Below, in pieces: positions 10,452 to 21,518 of a DNA stretch of 64,000 nucleotides (positions are counted from its first letter, which is position 1; each line of letters starts with the position of its first letter). A program made the position numbers and the translations under genes. The notes under the pieces are model-generated. The model made no database searches. It was given only the letters and a program-made list of their open reading frames with translations, and had not been told where the DNA came from. Source of the stretch: Clavaria fumosa. Its lineage: Eukaryota; Basidiomycota; Agaricomycetes; Agaricales; Clavariaceae. Location of the stretch: the NCBI GenBank assembly GCA_951802425.1, contig OX637798.1:1054001-1118000 (forward strand), given 5' to 3'.

Positions 10452-12744
10452 TCACAACCCTTCTTCTCTACCACCTACACTCATGACCTTCTCCTCTTCC
10501 TCCTCCTCCCCCTCCTCCAGACCCTTCAACTCCACTCCCCATTGATTGACCCTTGGGAGATCTAACAACTCCCTCCTCATGTGACTCTGCTCCTTCTCTG
10601 CCCATTTCTTCACCCATGTCAAAACCCCTTGTGGCAATTTTTCCAAGAGATCTTTGTAGGTGAAAAATACCATTTCTAGGCCTTGTCATCCACAAAAATG
10701 AGCTTCACAGAGCTCACCAACAGTTGTTGCACATCTGCTGCACAATTCTAGAAAGAAATCTTCAGTTCATCATCAAGAAAACGAAACCTGCAACAACCTA
10801 CCACACTCCTGCTCCCTTGACACCATCAATTCTCCTTCCATCTTCTCAATAGTCACAAACAAATCTATAAGACATGGATTAGTTTGTCCTCTACTCGCAA
10901 CTATAAAAACTTACTTTGTTCCAACTCCTCCACCTCCTCCAATCTATGCTGAACCTCCTCCAACTTAGCCTCTCAGTCTAGATAAACAGGAAAATCAGCT
11001 TATAATGTCATGAAGTAGGATAGCAACTTACCAGCCCCTTCCTTCTTCATCACCTCTATCACCCCCCTCACCTCCTCAAACTCTTCACAAGTCCTCTCCA
11101 CTGCCACCAACCACCCTATGAACATGAATCAGTCCACTGCATACTTGCAAATATTGGACTTACTGTCAGGATTGCTTACATAAGCAGGCTGGAAAGGCCA
11201 AGAAAGGATTGCAAAAGAGTTGCGGGAAGATTGCGGATGAGTCACGTGACCCGAATGGGTGGCAGATTATGTAATGGAAAATCACGTGACCCAGGCCTGA
11301 GCGCATGGGAATGCCAGCAACTCCCGAAGCGTTTGCTATATATACTGCATCCTTTTCTTACTTGTGCCCTTTTCCCCTTATGTTAGTATTGTCATCATTG
11401 ACCTTACATTAAGTCATGTGAGCATGAGACTAAGTCTGACACTTACCATCTTTTTCCATCCTCAGCTCCTTCAACTCATGGCATGTCTCCCTCAACTCGG
11501 CTTCTTGGCCTAAACAAGCATGGGAATTAGTTCGCAATGTGAAAAAACAAAACAATTACTTACTTTCCCATTCCCCATGGAGATCCTCAAAGTCCCTCCT
11601 GCCTCCTTTGCCTGCGCCATTAATTCCGCAACTTCTGCATCCACAATTTTGGATGTGGGCACCTTCAACGATTTCCCCCATGCTCCTTCCATCTCCTTGC
11701 CCTTCCCTGCAGACTTGCAAGTTCAGCAAAGCTGCAAAATGTTGGGGAAATTGAAAACTCACCTTTCATGCCTTTCTGTGCCTCCTCCGACTTGTGCCTC
11801 ACCACTGCCAATTCTGTCTGCAACTCCACCTCCTTCATGGACTTGTACACCCACACTATCTTCTTTGTGGGCTCTGTGACTTGCTGCTGAAGCATTGCCA
11901 ATTCCCTCTCCAGGTCACTTCTTGGGACCAAAGTCCCTGCAACCTTCTCTCCCTCCCCCACCAACTCCCTCAATGACAGTGGCTTCATGACCTGCCTTTT
12001 TGATGACAGACCAGGCATTGGCAACCACGACCTTGCCCTCATCTGCTTCCTGCATCCTGCCCATGTCAGAGTCCCCAGAACTGGTAATTTGACCCCATTC
12101 GACTCACAACCACAGGCATACTTGCTGCCACCATCACCAACCCTCTGCACGCTTCAGCACCTTGTTGACTGTTGCGTTGTCCCAACCGAACTCATTCTTG
12201 ATGTGCCATCAACAAAAATCTTGGACCCACAAGCATTTCCTGTGGTCCTCTGCACATGGATGACATTTGCTGGCAGTGCTGCACTCACACTGCTGGCCCT
12301 TTGCAACACAATTGTTGCAATCCTGTGATTCAGCGATTAGAAAGAAAAGGAGGAATGAGAAATATTGCTATGCACCTCTCACTCCATTCTGTTCCACTCC
12401 TTATTTTCCTTCATTGATCTGATTTTCTTCCATGACTTCAGGAACTCTGCAGTTGACAGATCCACTTCACCTGTGACATTGTCCCTCACTTCGCTAGGAC
12501 TTGTGACATTGCCCATTGCCTCACTGGAACCTGTGACATTGGCAACCAACCTGCTAGAGCCTGCAACCTTGACCCTCATCCTGCAACCTCGCCTCAAAGG
12601 TGCGCATTGTGCCTGTTCCACCCTTTGACAGGCCAAAGTGTTAGCCAGGATTTCTTTGTTGAGGCCAGCTTCTTTTTCTTTGAAGATGTGCATTTCACAC
12701 TCAAGCTCAGTTTCTTGGCATTTGAGGATGTTGGATGCAACCAT
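10452..12744 (-). pseudogene. Antisense intron-containing gene inside element C: coiled coil plus Zn2Cys6-like cluster
   Basis: Between pol of element C and its 3' LTR, the opposite strand carries a gene-like series of exons. It begins MVASNILKCQETELECEM (12744) and continues with a helical segment, then an intron with textbook ends (GTGAGA...ATCACAG, about 12380-12318). Next come a CX2CX6CX7CX2CX6C cluster (about 12320-12230) and several coiled-coil exons (for example WLVAVERTCEEFEEV, about 11110, and KLEEVQHRLEEVEELEQ, about 10945). The last exon ends in an acidic stretch near 10454. Introns with GTAAGT donors and GCTGAC/CTAAT branch-like sites are visible. Phase breaks and a TGA after the cluster indicate decay. 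Family not recognised. The Cys spacing equals that of the element E gene. Confidence 0.5.
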
Positions 12745-12843
12745 GGTGGTTTGACTTAGAAATTTTTTTCAGGTGTCGTGACCTGATCAACAAACATTGT
12801 GCTGACTAATTGTCATGTGATCTCCACTCTCACAGGGCTCAAG

Positions 12844-12860
12844 GCTTGAAGGGGGGGTAA
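12844..12860 (+). other. Polypurine tract of element C
   Basis: GGCTTGAAGGGGGGGTAA lies directly before the LTR start TGTCAGGATCC. This is the plus-strand primer position of an LTR element, and it fixes the following LTR as the 3' LTR of a plus-strand element. Confidence 0.7.
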
Positions 12861-13188
12861 TGTCAGGATCCACCCATTTCTCCCAATCCATTTTGACTCT
12901 ACCAACACCTACAAACCTCCTGACACCCTCTTTCCACCTCACAGACCACCTGTGCACTTCTGAAACCTGCTGTCTTTTCCTGGAGCTCTCCCGGACTTCC
13001 CCCACCTTCATATGATACTTGTGACCATGACACCATACTCACGAAACTCCTCATGAACTCACCCTACAAATATCCACCATTCAAACCCCCCATATTGACA
13101 TGCAACATGCAGTTATGCAATCTCTTCATCAGCATGTGACTCACCACATGGCACCACCAGTACTATCAATACCACCAGCACTACCAGC
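12861..13188 (+). repeat. 3' LTR of element C, first segment (interrupted)
   Basis: Starts TGTCAGGATCCACCC. The LTR continues at 14551-14895 after a solo LTR insertion, and its tail (39645-39706, ending GGCCCTAACA) lies beyond element D. About 600 bp between 14895 and the tail is missing compared with the solo copies, so D carried away part of it. Confidence 0.75.
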
Positions 13189-14545
13189 TATCAGGATCCA
13201 CCCATTCTTCCCTATCCAATTCAACTCTACCAGCACCTACAAGCCTGACACCCCTCTGTAACCTTGCAGACTGCCCCACATGCCTCCGACAGTCACAGTC
13301 ACTTCCCAGAACCTTTCCCAACTGCCCATGACATCCTGCCATACTCATGACCATGACACCACACTCACACAACTCCTTGTGAGCTCACCTTATGCATATT
13401 CCCCACCTGAATCCTCCATACTGATGCACAACATGCAGTTGCACAATCTCTTTACTTGGCACATGACTCACCAGCACTACCAGTGTCACTGGTGCTACCA
13501 GCATCACCAGTGTTACCAGTGTCACCAGTGCTATGACACCACCAGCACTACCAGCATTACTTGTGTTACCAGCATTACTCACGTGACCCACCACCCAAGG
13601 TCACCTGCATCACTAGTGTCACCCACATGACCCACCTCATGACACCATGACCTTAACACTCAAATGCACCACCAATGGTCAGCTGTGTATTTACTTCAAA
13701 TATGTTTCCCTCTACACCCACAGCAACCTATAACTATGATATTTATGATTCAAGGATCCCCCTGTAGTTATAGTTACTTATATGATTATTTAACTAGGTT
13801 GCAACCTGTGACTGGTCATGCTCACAACCTTACCTATGCTTCCCTAACCCCTCGCAACCTCAGTAGAACATGTGCATGGTCACTTTACAACTAAACATAC
13901 CCCATACTACTATAGTTCTGTCACTTGGAGACCTCTGTACTTTTCCTAATTAGTTACACTCTCTGTATGCATGTATAAAAGTCTTGCATGTACATACAGT
14001 ACTGTAGACTTGATATTGATGCACTTTGGTTTAAGCTTGAGGCTTTGAGCTTGGAACCATTGCGATTGATAGGTCTTGTCTCACTTGGTGACCCCAACAA
14101 CACCAAGACACACTCTGCTTTCTTCTGATTCATCCTCTGTGTTTGTACAAACTCACACACCTAAGTATTTTCCTTTATTCATCTTGGTACTGATTTCTCA
14201 AACCCCACAGGTTCTCCCATTGCTCAGCAAAGTCATCACCTTCACCAACCCACTTCTCAACACTGTTGTGACCACTCACAACCTTCTCAACAGCACCTCT
14301 TTTTCCCAACTTGTCTTTTTCCCTCTCTATGCTTTGTCTACTGACTTCACAACCTTCCTAGCAATGTTTTCTCCTTCCCAACTTGTCTTTTCCTGTTTCT
14401 ACACTTTGTCAAACATCTTCGCGACCTTCCAGGACTGAGTATTCTCGATTGTACTCAACAGTTGTTTGGTCTTAGTGAGTTTTCAGGATCAGTCACCAAC
14501 AAATTGACCTACAGTGCTATTTATGAGACAGGACAGGCCCTAACA
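13189..14545 (+). repeat. Solo LTR of the element C family, inserted in the C LTR
   Basis: A 1357-bp copy of the same LTR family (TATCAGGATCC...GGCCCTAACA) is flanked by a 5-bp target duplication, CCAGC (13184-13188 and 14546-14550). Removing it rejoins the host LTR. Solo LTRs arise by recombination between the two LTRs of an element. No coding sequence lies inside. A 9-bp periodic block is present near 13480-13580. Confidence 0.85.
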
Positions 14546-14550
14546 CCAGC

Positions 14551-14895
14551 ACCACTGGCGCTACAACACCACTGGCACTACCAGCATTACTCACATTACC
14601 AGCATTACTCACATGACCCCCCACAAGGTCACCTGCATCACTAGCATCACCCACATGACCTGCCTCATGATGCTGCAACCTTAACACTCAAACGTGCCAC
14701 CAATGGTCAGCTGCATATTCCTTTCAAATTATGCCCTCCTTCTTGTCCCCAGTAGCCTATAACTACATTAGTTATGATCCAAGAATCCCCCCATAGTTAT
14801 AGTTATGTACATGCTTATTTAACTAGGTCATGACCCATGACAGGTCATCTTTGCAACCTTACCTATGATTCCCTAACCCCTTGTGACTTTAGTAG
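14551..14895 (+). repeat. 3' LTR of element C, second segment
   Basis: Continuation of the LTR begun at 12861. It breaks off after GTAGAACA, where reverse transcriptase sequence of element D begins. The missing middle of this LTR and the missing 5' half of D point to one deletion. Confidence 0.7.
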
Positions 14896-15052
14896 AACAA
14901 TTCCTTGAGAAAGTGAACCATTATATTACTAACGGTTGGTGGGAAGCAGGAGCGGCATCGCAAGCAGCTCCGATGCTATGCATACCAAAAAGCAGCCGGA
15001 ACCCACTGCTACGGACAGTGGTAGACTGTCGGAAATGGAATGCGAATACCGT
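14896..15052 (+). pseudogene. Start of RT of element D (5' fragment)
   Basis: The reading frame LEKVNHYITNGWWEAG followed by LLRTVVDCRKWNANTV is the N-terminal fingers region of a gypsy RT. It is interrupted at 15052 by a solo LTR and continues in frame at 16464 (VQDITPLPDQ). Everything upstream in D (5' LTR, gag, protease) is missing. Confidence 0.75.
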
Positions 15053-16463
15053 TGTCAGGATCCATCCATTTTTACCAACCCATTTCGACTCTATCACCGC
15101 CCACGGACCTCCCGACACCCCCTCACCACCTCATGGACCATCCTACACACTTCCGAAACCCGCCTCCTTCTTCCGGAGCCCTCCCGGGCTTCCATTGCCT
15201 TCATACGACACTCATGACCACAATACTATACTTGCGTCACCCCCTGCCACCTCACCCTACACGTGTCTACAACCCAAACCTGCCAAATCGACGTGTGACA
15301 TGCAGTTATGCAATCTTCCTCAGTTGGCATGTGACTTGCCGCGCAGCACCACTGGTGCCACTAGTGTTACCCATGTTACCAGTGTTACCCATGTGACTTC
15401 CCGCCCAAGGTCACCTGTGTCACTAGCGTCACCTGCGTCACCTGTGTCACCACCGCCACTCACGTGACCACTCTTGGACCTCGCGACCTTAACAATGAAA
15501 CACACCACCAGTGGCCAGTTGAGCACTACTTCAAATTACGCTTCCTTTCTTCTCCCCAGTCATCTATAACTCTGATACTTATGACCAAAGCACCTCTTCA
15601 TAGTTATAGTTACCCATATGATTATTTAACTAAGTCGTGACCCATGACCGGTCAGGTTCACGACCTTACTTATGTTTCCCTTACCCCTCGCGACCTTAGT
15701 AGAATATGCACATGGTCACTTTATGACTAGCTATACCCCATACTACTATAGTTCTGTCGCTTGGCAACCTCTGTACTTTTCCTTTTCCGTTATACCCTCT
15801 GTACATACATATATAAAGTCTCGCATGTACTTATGGTACTCTAGACTTGATATTGACGCACTTTGGTTTAAGCTTGAGGCCACAATGCCCTTTGAGCTTG
15901 GAACCATTGCGATTGATAGGTCTTGTCTCTCTTGGTGACCTCAAGATCGTCAAGACACTTCTACTCTATTCTAACTCGTCCTCCACGCTCATATAAACTC
16001 ATGCACTTAAGTATTCTCTCCTATTCGTCTTGATACTGATTCCTTCAAACCCCATAGGTTCTCTTGTTGGTTGGAAAAGTCATTGCCTTCACCGATACAT
16101 CTCTCGACATCGTTGCGACTACTCGTGACTCTCTCAACATTGTCTATTTCTCCCTCTTCGTCTATTTCTTCCTTCACACTTCATTGGTTGACTTCATGAC
16201 CTTCTCAGCATTACCTATTTCTCTCAACTTGTCCTTTTCCCTTTCTATACTTTGTCTACCGACTTCACGACCTTCTCAGTAACATCTCCCTCCTCTCTAC
16301 TTGTCTCTCTTCATTCTCACATCTTCTTAGATGTCCTCGCAACCTTCTGGGACTGAGCATTATTGACTGTGCTCAACAGTTGATTGGTCTTAGTGAGTTT
16401 CCAGAACTGGTCACCAACAAGTCGACCTTCAGTATTACTTACAAGACAGGACAGGCCCTAACA
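15053..16463 (+). repeat. Solo LTR of the element C family inside the RT of element D
   Basis: A 1411-bp LTR, TGTCAGGATCC...GGCCCTAACA, has a perfect 5-bp target duplication, ACCGT (15048-15052 and 16464-16468). Removal restores an open RT frame (NTV then QDI). It is the least degraded member of this LTR family in the window. Confidence 0.9.
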
Positions 16464-18527
16464 ACCGTACAGGATATTACCCCATTGCCTGATCAAGATC
16501 AGATCAGACAGGACATGGCTAGAGCCACGTATAGGTCAAAGATTGACCTATCAGATGCGTACAAGCAAGTATGCATAGAGCCTGAGGATATGTGGAAGAT
16601 GGTGTTTGCGACCGTCTTGGGCACCATGTTCTCACAGGTGATGCAGATAGGGGATTGTAATGCCCCTGCTACCTTCCAGCACCTGATGATGCACATATTT
16701 TGTCATCAGTTGGGAAAGTACGTGCATGTGTACTTAGACAATGTATTCGTCTTCTTCAAGACCTTGGAGGACCATGAGCGTCACTTAAAAATGGTCTTTG
16801 AGACCCTCAAAGGTGTGAGCCTTTTCTTGAGCAAGAAGAAGTGCTCGCTATACATGAAGAGCATAGATTGCTTAGGGCATATTATAGATGCCCGAGGAAT
16901 CCATGTTACAGTGGATAAAATGGATAAAATCCATAACTGGAAAATGCCGACAAGTGTTAATGAGGTACAGAGGTTCCTCAGATTAGTACAGTACATCGGA
17001 CAGTTCATGCCTGATCTGTCTGCTTATACCAGCCCCTTGGCCAGTCTGTGTAGTGAAACGCAAACATTTCACTGGAGACCACTCCATGACAAGTGCATGG
17101 AGATGATTAAGGCATTGGCATGTAAAACACCAATATTACGCCTGGTAGACGAGGTGGTACAGGAGCCAATATGGCTCATGTGCGACACCTTGGTGTCAGG
17201 CATAGGGGCCATGTATGGCCAGGGAAAGACATGGGAAACCTGCTGTCCGGCGGGGTTTATGTCTAAAAGGTTCAGCCCAGCCCAGTTTAGTTATAAAACT
17301 TGGGACCGGGAGGCCTTAGCGATTGTTGAATCGCTACAGAAATGGGAGGATAAACTCCTCGGTAGACGAATCAACATGGTCACAGACCACGAAGCACTGG
17401 GGTTCTTTAAGAACCAAATGCACTTGTCTGGCCGGCAGGCCAGGTGGATGGAGTATATGGAGAGGTTTGATTACTCCATCACTTACATTAAAGGCGAGCG
17501 CAACAAGGTTGCGGATGGCCTTTTGTGGTACCATATGAATGATGTGACAGATGAGATTTATCCAGATCATGAGTACGTAAAGGCGGACATTCACCTTGAC
17601 CCTGAGGGGGACGAATTGCCCCGCGGATGCCTAGAGGAGGTGCATGCACTACGAGTACGCGCACCTGCTGCAGACCAGGAGACCAAGCAGGAGCAACCGC
17701 CACCTGTGCCCCATGCAGACGGGGATGTGAGGGACAAGATGCTCGTGCCCTTAAGGCCCTGCATGGAAGGGGGGGATAGCAGGATGCTGCAAAGCATCCA
17801 TGACAGCTATGAACAGGATTGCCTGTTCAAAATAATTTTGGAACAACCAGGAAACTACACCAGTTTTAAGATCAGGGAGGACCTGATCTTCTCCGAGAAT
17901 AAAAAAGGAGACGAGGTGCTCTGCATACCTCCTACCCTTCATGAAGGAAAAAGCATCCCTGGAATAATAATCCAGGAAGCCCATGCGGTCCTAGGACACA
18001 TGGGGTTGCAGATAATGACAGATTATGTTTGTTGGTACTACTGGTGGCCATCAGTGTCTAAAGACATCGATAAGTGTTGTACATCGTGCAGCATGTGCCA
18101 GACGAGCAAGACTTCCCCGCAGAAGCTGCAAGGGCTTCTACACACCCTTCCAATCCCCAGGCGGCCCTGGGAATCAATAGGAATGGACTTTGTAGGTCCA
18201 TTCCCTATGTCAAGAGAGGCGGACTACCTCTGGGTGGTGATTTGCTGCCTCACTTCACTGGTACATCTAGTACCAGTTACCATGTCAGTAATGGCAGCAG
18301 AGCTAGCCTGGCTCTTTCTAACCCATGTAGTGAGACTACATGGGTTGCCAGGATCGATTGTGTCTGACCGCGATCCTAGATTCACCTCTGCCTTCTGGCA
18401 GGAAACGCACCAACTACTCGGTGTCAAGCTGTGGATGTCCACAGCTTTGCATCCACAGATGGATGGAGCAATGGAACAGTCGATCCGATCTGTGGTCCAA
18501 CCAGACCAGACAGATTGGGCAGAGTGA
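16464..18527 (+). pseudogene. Pol of element D: RT, RNase H, integrase
   Basis: About 688 codons stay open after the solo LTR. RT motifs include SKIDLSDAYKQV and a mutated active site YLDN in place of YLDD (about 16740), which should abolish polymerisation. RNase H (about residues 230-350, with MVTDHEAL) is followed by the integrase HHCC zinc region (HAVLGHMG, CTSCSMC, about 17980-18100) and a complete DDE set (GMDFVGPF, SDRDPRFTS, HPQMDGAMEQ). A TGA at 18525 replaces the expected Trp of a DWAEW motif, a G-to-A change. The frame then continues at 18528. Confidence 0.85.
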
Positions 18528-19001
18528 ATCCCAATGGTTGAATTCGCCATTAACGCGTCAATAAGCGCATCGACAGGGTTTGCCCCATTTGAGCTCACCT
18601 ATGGGTACATGCCCCAGATGATGGCAAAGCTGCCAGATGACCTCCGGGCGGTGCCCAGAGGTGTAAGGATGTTCGCAGAGAAAGCCGCGCTCAACCTTGC
18701 AATGGCGCATGACACGATTATTGAAAGTCACATCCACCAGACATTTTACACTAACCAGTGTAGATGGGCAGAGCACCCATTTAGAGAGGGAGAATTAGTC
18801 TACCTCAACGGAGAGCTTGAATCTCCCTAAAAAACGAGCTAGAAAGCTCATGCCGAAGTTTATTGGGCCTTACCCAATACGGTCGTGTAGACTGGAATTG
18901 TCGATGTACGAGCTGGAGCTCCCCGACTCGCTAAAGTTGAGGAGAATCCACCCAACATTCCATGTCAGCTGGTTGCAGCGACATGAGCCAAACAACGACG
19001 C
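18528..19001 (+). pseudogene. Integrase C-terminus of element D, interrupted by the E composite
   Basis: Continuation after the TGA: EFAINASISASTGFAPFELTYG is the distal integrase core, then a one-base shift near 18820, then KKRARKLMPKFIGPY and the pre-chromodomain segment HPTFHVSWLQRH. The frame is cut at 19001 by the first LTR of the E composite and resumes at 36563. Confidence 0.8.
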
Positions 19002-19918
19002 TGTAGTAGGCTGTACAGGTGTTGGCTGCAAATAGATGTTGGCGGCTGGGTTCTTCGGGGGGTCTTGTTACACGACGTAGACACCAGACAGAACCTTGGA
19101 TGATGTAGAGGCTGAGTGTAAAATGTTCAGAGAATGAAAATATATGTTGTCCGGAGTATCCGGTATCAGGTCCAATAGAGTCCAATGTTCAGATCAAGAG
19201 TTCGAGGGGCCAGCGACGACAAAGGCCAGCAAATCAATGGGTACGACGAAGGGTGAGCTTGTTAAAGATCACAGCATGATGTGGGCGTTTGAGAAGCTGG
19301 ATTTCCATAGAGTCCGGTACATACTTATGTACATTTTTCTAAGTACAGCAAATCCGGTCCTACGGAAATCTCCGGAAGCTACAGAAGGCAATGCAGTATC
19401 GTGTACAAGGTCATATATGGGCCATAATTCATAAGTGAGTCATGCGGTTCGGAGGGATGAAATGTCCGATAACTAGCATATGTCTGGACCACTCGTAAAA
19501 TGAAGGAAAGTGAGGCTGGTACAGCAAAGGGGTACTAGGAACAATGGGCAAGGCACTGCAAAGGGTTTGAAATGTTTCAATGATCGGATGGTTGAAAGGG
19601 ATCACAATATGAAATTTACAGCATGGTATATGAAATAAAGGAAGGGGAATGAAATAGTGAGTATGTTGAGCGCTGACCATGCTCGAGTGATGGAATAGGG
19701 AGGTGTGGGCGGTGTGTATGACCTGTGGGCTGTGATCATCACAGGGGATCGGAGACCAGAGAGTCCGATGTCGGATAAGTATTGGATGTTTTCGGATGTT
19801 ATCGGACAGTGTCAGATCGTTATTGGATCATATCGGACGCAATTGCCTTGGATCCCAAAATATCCGGATGGTCGATATCTGTTAAGTTTCCTTGTTTAAA
19901 CCACGTATTATCCTTACA
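19002..19918 (-). repeat. E LTR 1 (3' LTR of int1)
   Basis: TGTAGTAGGC...ATCCTTACA, 917 bp. It is followed by a purine-rich tract on the minus strand (complement of TTCTCCCGGGGGC), as expected for a 3' LTR. It holds the phased NGG array at 19772-19836. Confidence 0.85.
19772..19836. promoter_or_regulatory. Helically phased CGG/TGG array in E LTR 1
   Basis: Seven (T)(C/T)GGA-like sites start at 19772, 19783, 19793, 19803, 19813 (decayed to CAG), 19824 and 19834, spaced 11-10-10-10-11-10 bp. The array lies about 240-300 bp upstream of the ATG of the antisense accessory gene. Its counterpart in the 5' LTR lies in the U3 region. CGG is the half-site read by Gal4-type Zn2Cys6 proteins. Confidence 0.6.
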
Positions 19919-20077
19919 TTCTCCCGGGGGCTGAAAATGCAACCGCCCTCGGTTGCAACCAAACAAGGCCAAATAACCATTTGTTGATCGTAAAGTACAC
20001 GTTGTGTGGGCGCACATAGGTCCAAACATGCGCTTGTGTCTTCTCCAATAACAGCAACACATCAATCATCCAAAAAG

Positions 20078-21300
20078 ATGGAAAACTTCGATACTCTTGT
20101 TTTCTGGAATGTGGCCCAGGCGATGACGGAGGCATGGGCCATGGCGCCGGGTGAAGCGTTGCCGGAGCGGGGGCAGGACAGTGAGTACGCAGAATGGGTG
20201 CAGATGTACGGGGGTGATGCGGTACATGATGTTTCTTTGTTTCCTTTTCACATCGCACTGACAGGTTTTAGGATGATTTTCTTGCTGGCTACGTTGCGGC
20301 AATTGACGATGACATGGAAGTGGACGAGGGACTCGTCCTCGTTGCGCGAAGGCTCAAGAAATGGCGAAAACTCCGCGGGGACAAGTGGATCGGGACGGTC
20401 ATCGGACCGTGTGGGGAACCGACAGGGTGACGCCCGTCGGTGTTATCGAGGCGGCGGCGGTGAGTGCGGTGGCCGGGGGTGACCAGCAGACAGTCGAGGA
20501 GCCGGTGCTGGTGCATCGGGACGGCGGACGGATGACGGCAACGCCGGTGTGGGTGGAGATCGCGAGGCGGAGGGCGGCGGAGCGGGGGCGAGGGAGGAGG
20601 AGCGGAGCGGGGGCGGACATAAAGTCCCAGGCTGCGCGGCAGCCTGGAGATAAGGTGAGTGATCGATTAGAATGTGTGAGGGTTTTAGATATCTGATCTG
20701 ATGAGTAGGAACACGATCCGGTTTGTGAGGAGTGCGCCCGGAAGCGGCGGGCGTGTTACGGAGTGGAGGGGGTAGCATGCCGGTGGTGCCGGACCTACAA
20801 GGTATTGTGTAGTCTGTCAGCTGTACAAGGTAAGTGGTATTCTTTTTATTTCCATGATAAGACAAATGATAGGTGAGTTTTTAAGGATGAAGTCGGAGAG
20901 GGCGCCGGTGTCCGGAACGGGAGGTAAGTAAAGAAAGTATCGGGTCCGCATTTGCTAATGTATCGGAACAGGTCCGAAGGCGGCGGAAGCGACCGGGAGC
21001 AAAAGACCGAGGCGAGGTGCGACGCGGGCGCCGGTCCGTGAGGAGACAACGCCGGAGGAGGAGGACGACGAAATTGAGGAGGACGGCAGTGTGGAGCTGG
21101 TGGAGGAGCCGCCGGCAAAGAGGAGGAAGGGGGAGGTGGGTCCTAGCCGGAAGGGAAAGGAGCGAGAGACGGCGCGCGTGGTGTCGGGGAGGGAGGCGCT
21201 CGACAGGGCGTTGGAGATGATAGAGAGGGGGGCGGACCAGGTGAAGGCCGGAGCGGAGCTGCTCCGGATGCTCCTCCTGGGCGAGTCGTCTGCTAAGTAA
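20078..21300 (+). pseudogene. Antisense accessory gene of element E (copy 1): Zn2Cys6-like nuclear protein
   Basis: Five exons on the strand opposite to pol, between pol and the 3' LTR: 20078-20221, 20272-20654, 20709-20829, 20873-20923 and 20972-21300. Intron 1 has a CTGAC branch site just before TTTTAG. Exon 3 encodes CX2CX6CX7CX2CX6C (CEECARKRRAC then CRWCRTYKVLC), the spacing of a Gal4-type Zn2Cys6 cluster with a basic run after the second Cys. Exon 5 adds two nuclear-localisation-like runs (KRPRR, PPAKRRK), an acidic stretch and an amphipathic C-terminal helix. It is probably a DNA-binding regulator. A one-base frame change near 20425 in exon 2 makes this copy doubtful. The original element probably had an intact gene. 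Confidence 0.65.
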
Positions 21301-21518
21301 ATGAAAATTTGCTTTCTTTTTGATTTGGTGCTATATATTTTGTTACTGAGTGGAGAAATAGGTGAGACGTGTGAGACTGAGGTATGAAGTGAAGAACATC
21401 GGGTATAAGGTTTGGACTTGTCCGAAATTTCAATTTATTTATTTATTTATTTATTTTTGAGAGAGAGAGAAATCAATATAAAATATGGGGGAACGAGGGA
21501 TACGATGGAAAAGAATGC
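21301..21518. other. Spacer between accessory gene and pol end (E copy 1)
   Basis: A short AT-rich stretch with a TTTA run (about 21430-21450) and a GA run (21461-21470). The two genes converge here, so it should hold both 3' ends. The same layout is seen at 29302-29523 in copy 2. Confidence 0.5.

Noticed and set aside
14883..15467. Single 194-codon plus-strand protein
   Set aside because: Only its first 52 or so codons are RT; the rest is the inserted solo LTR, shown by the ACCGT duplication.
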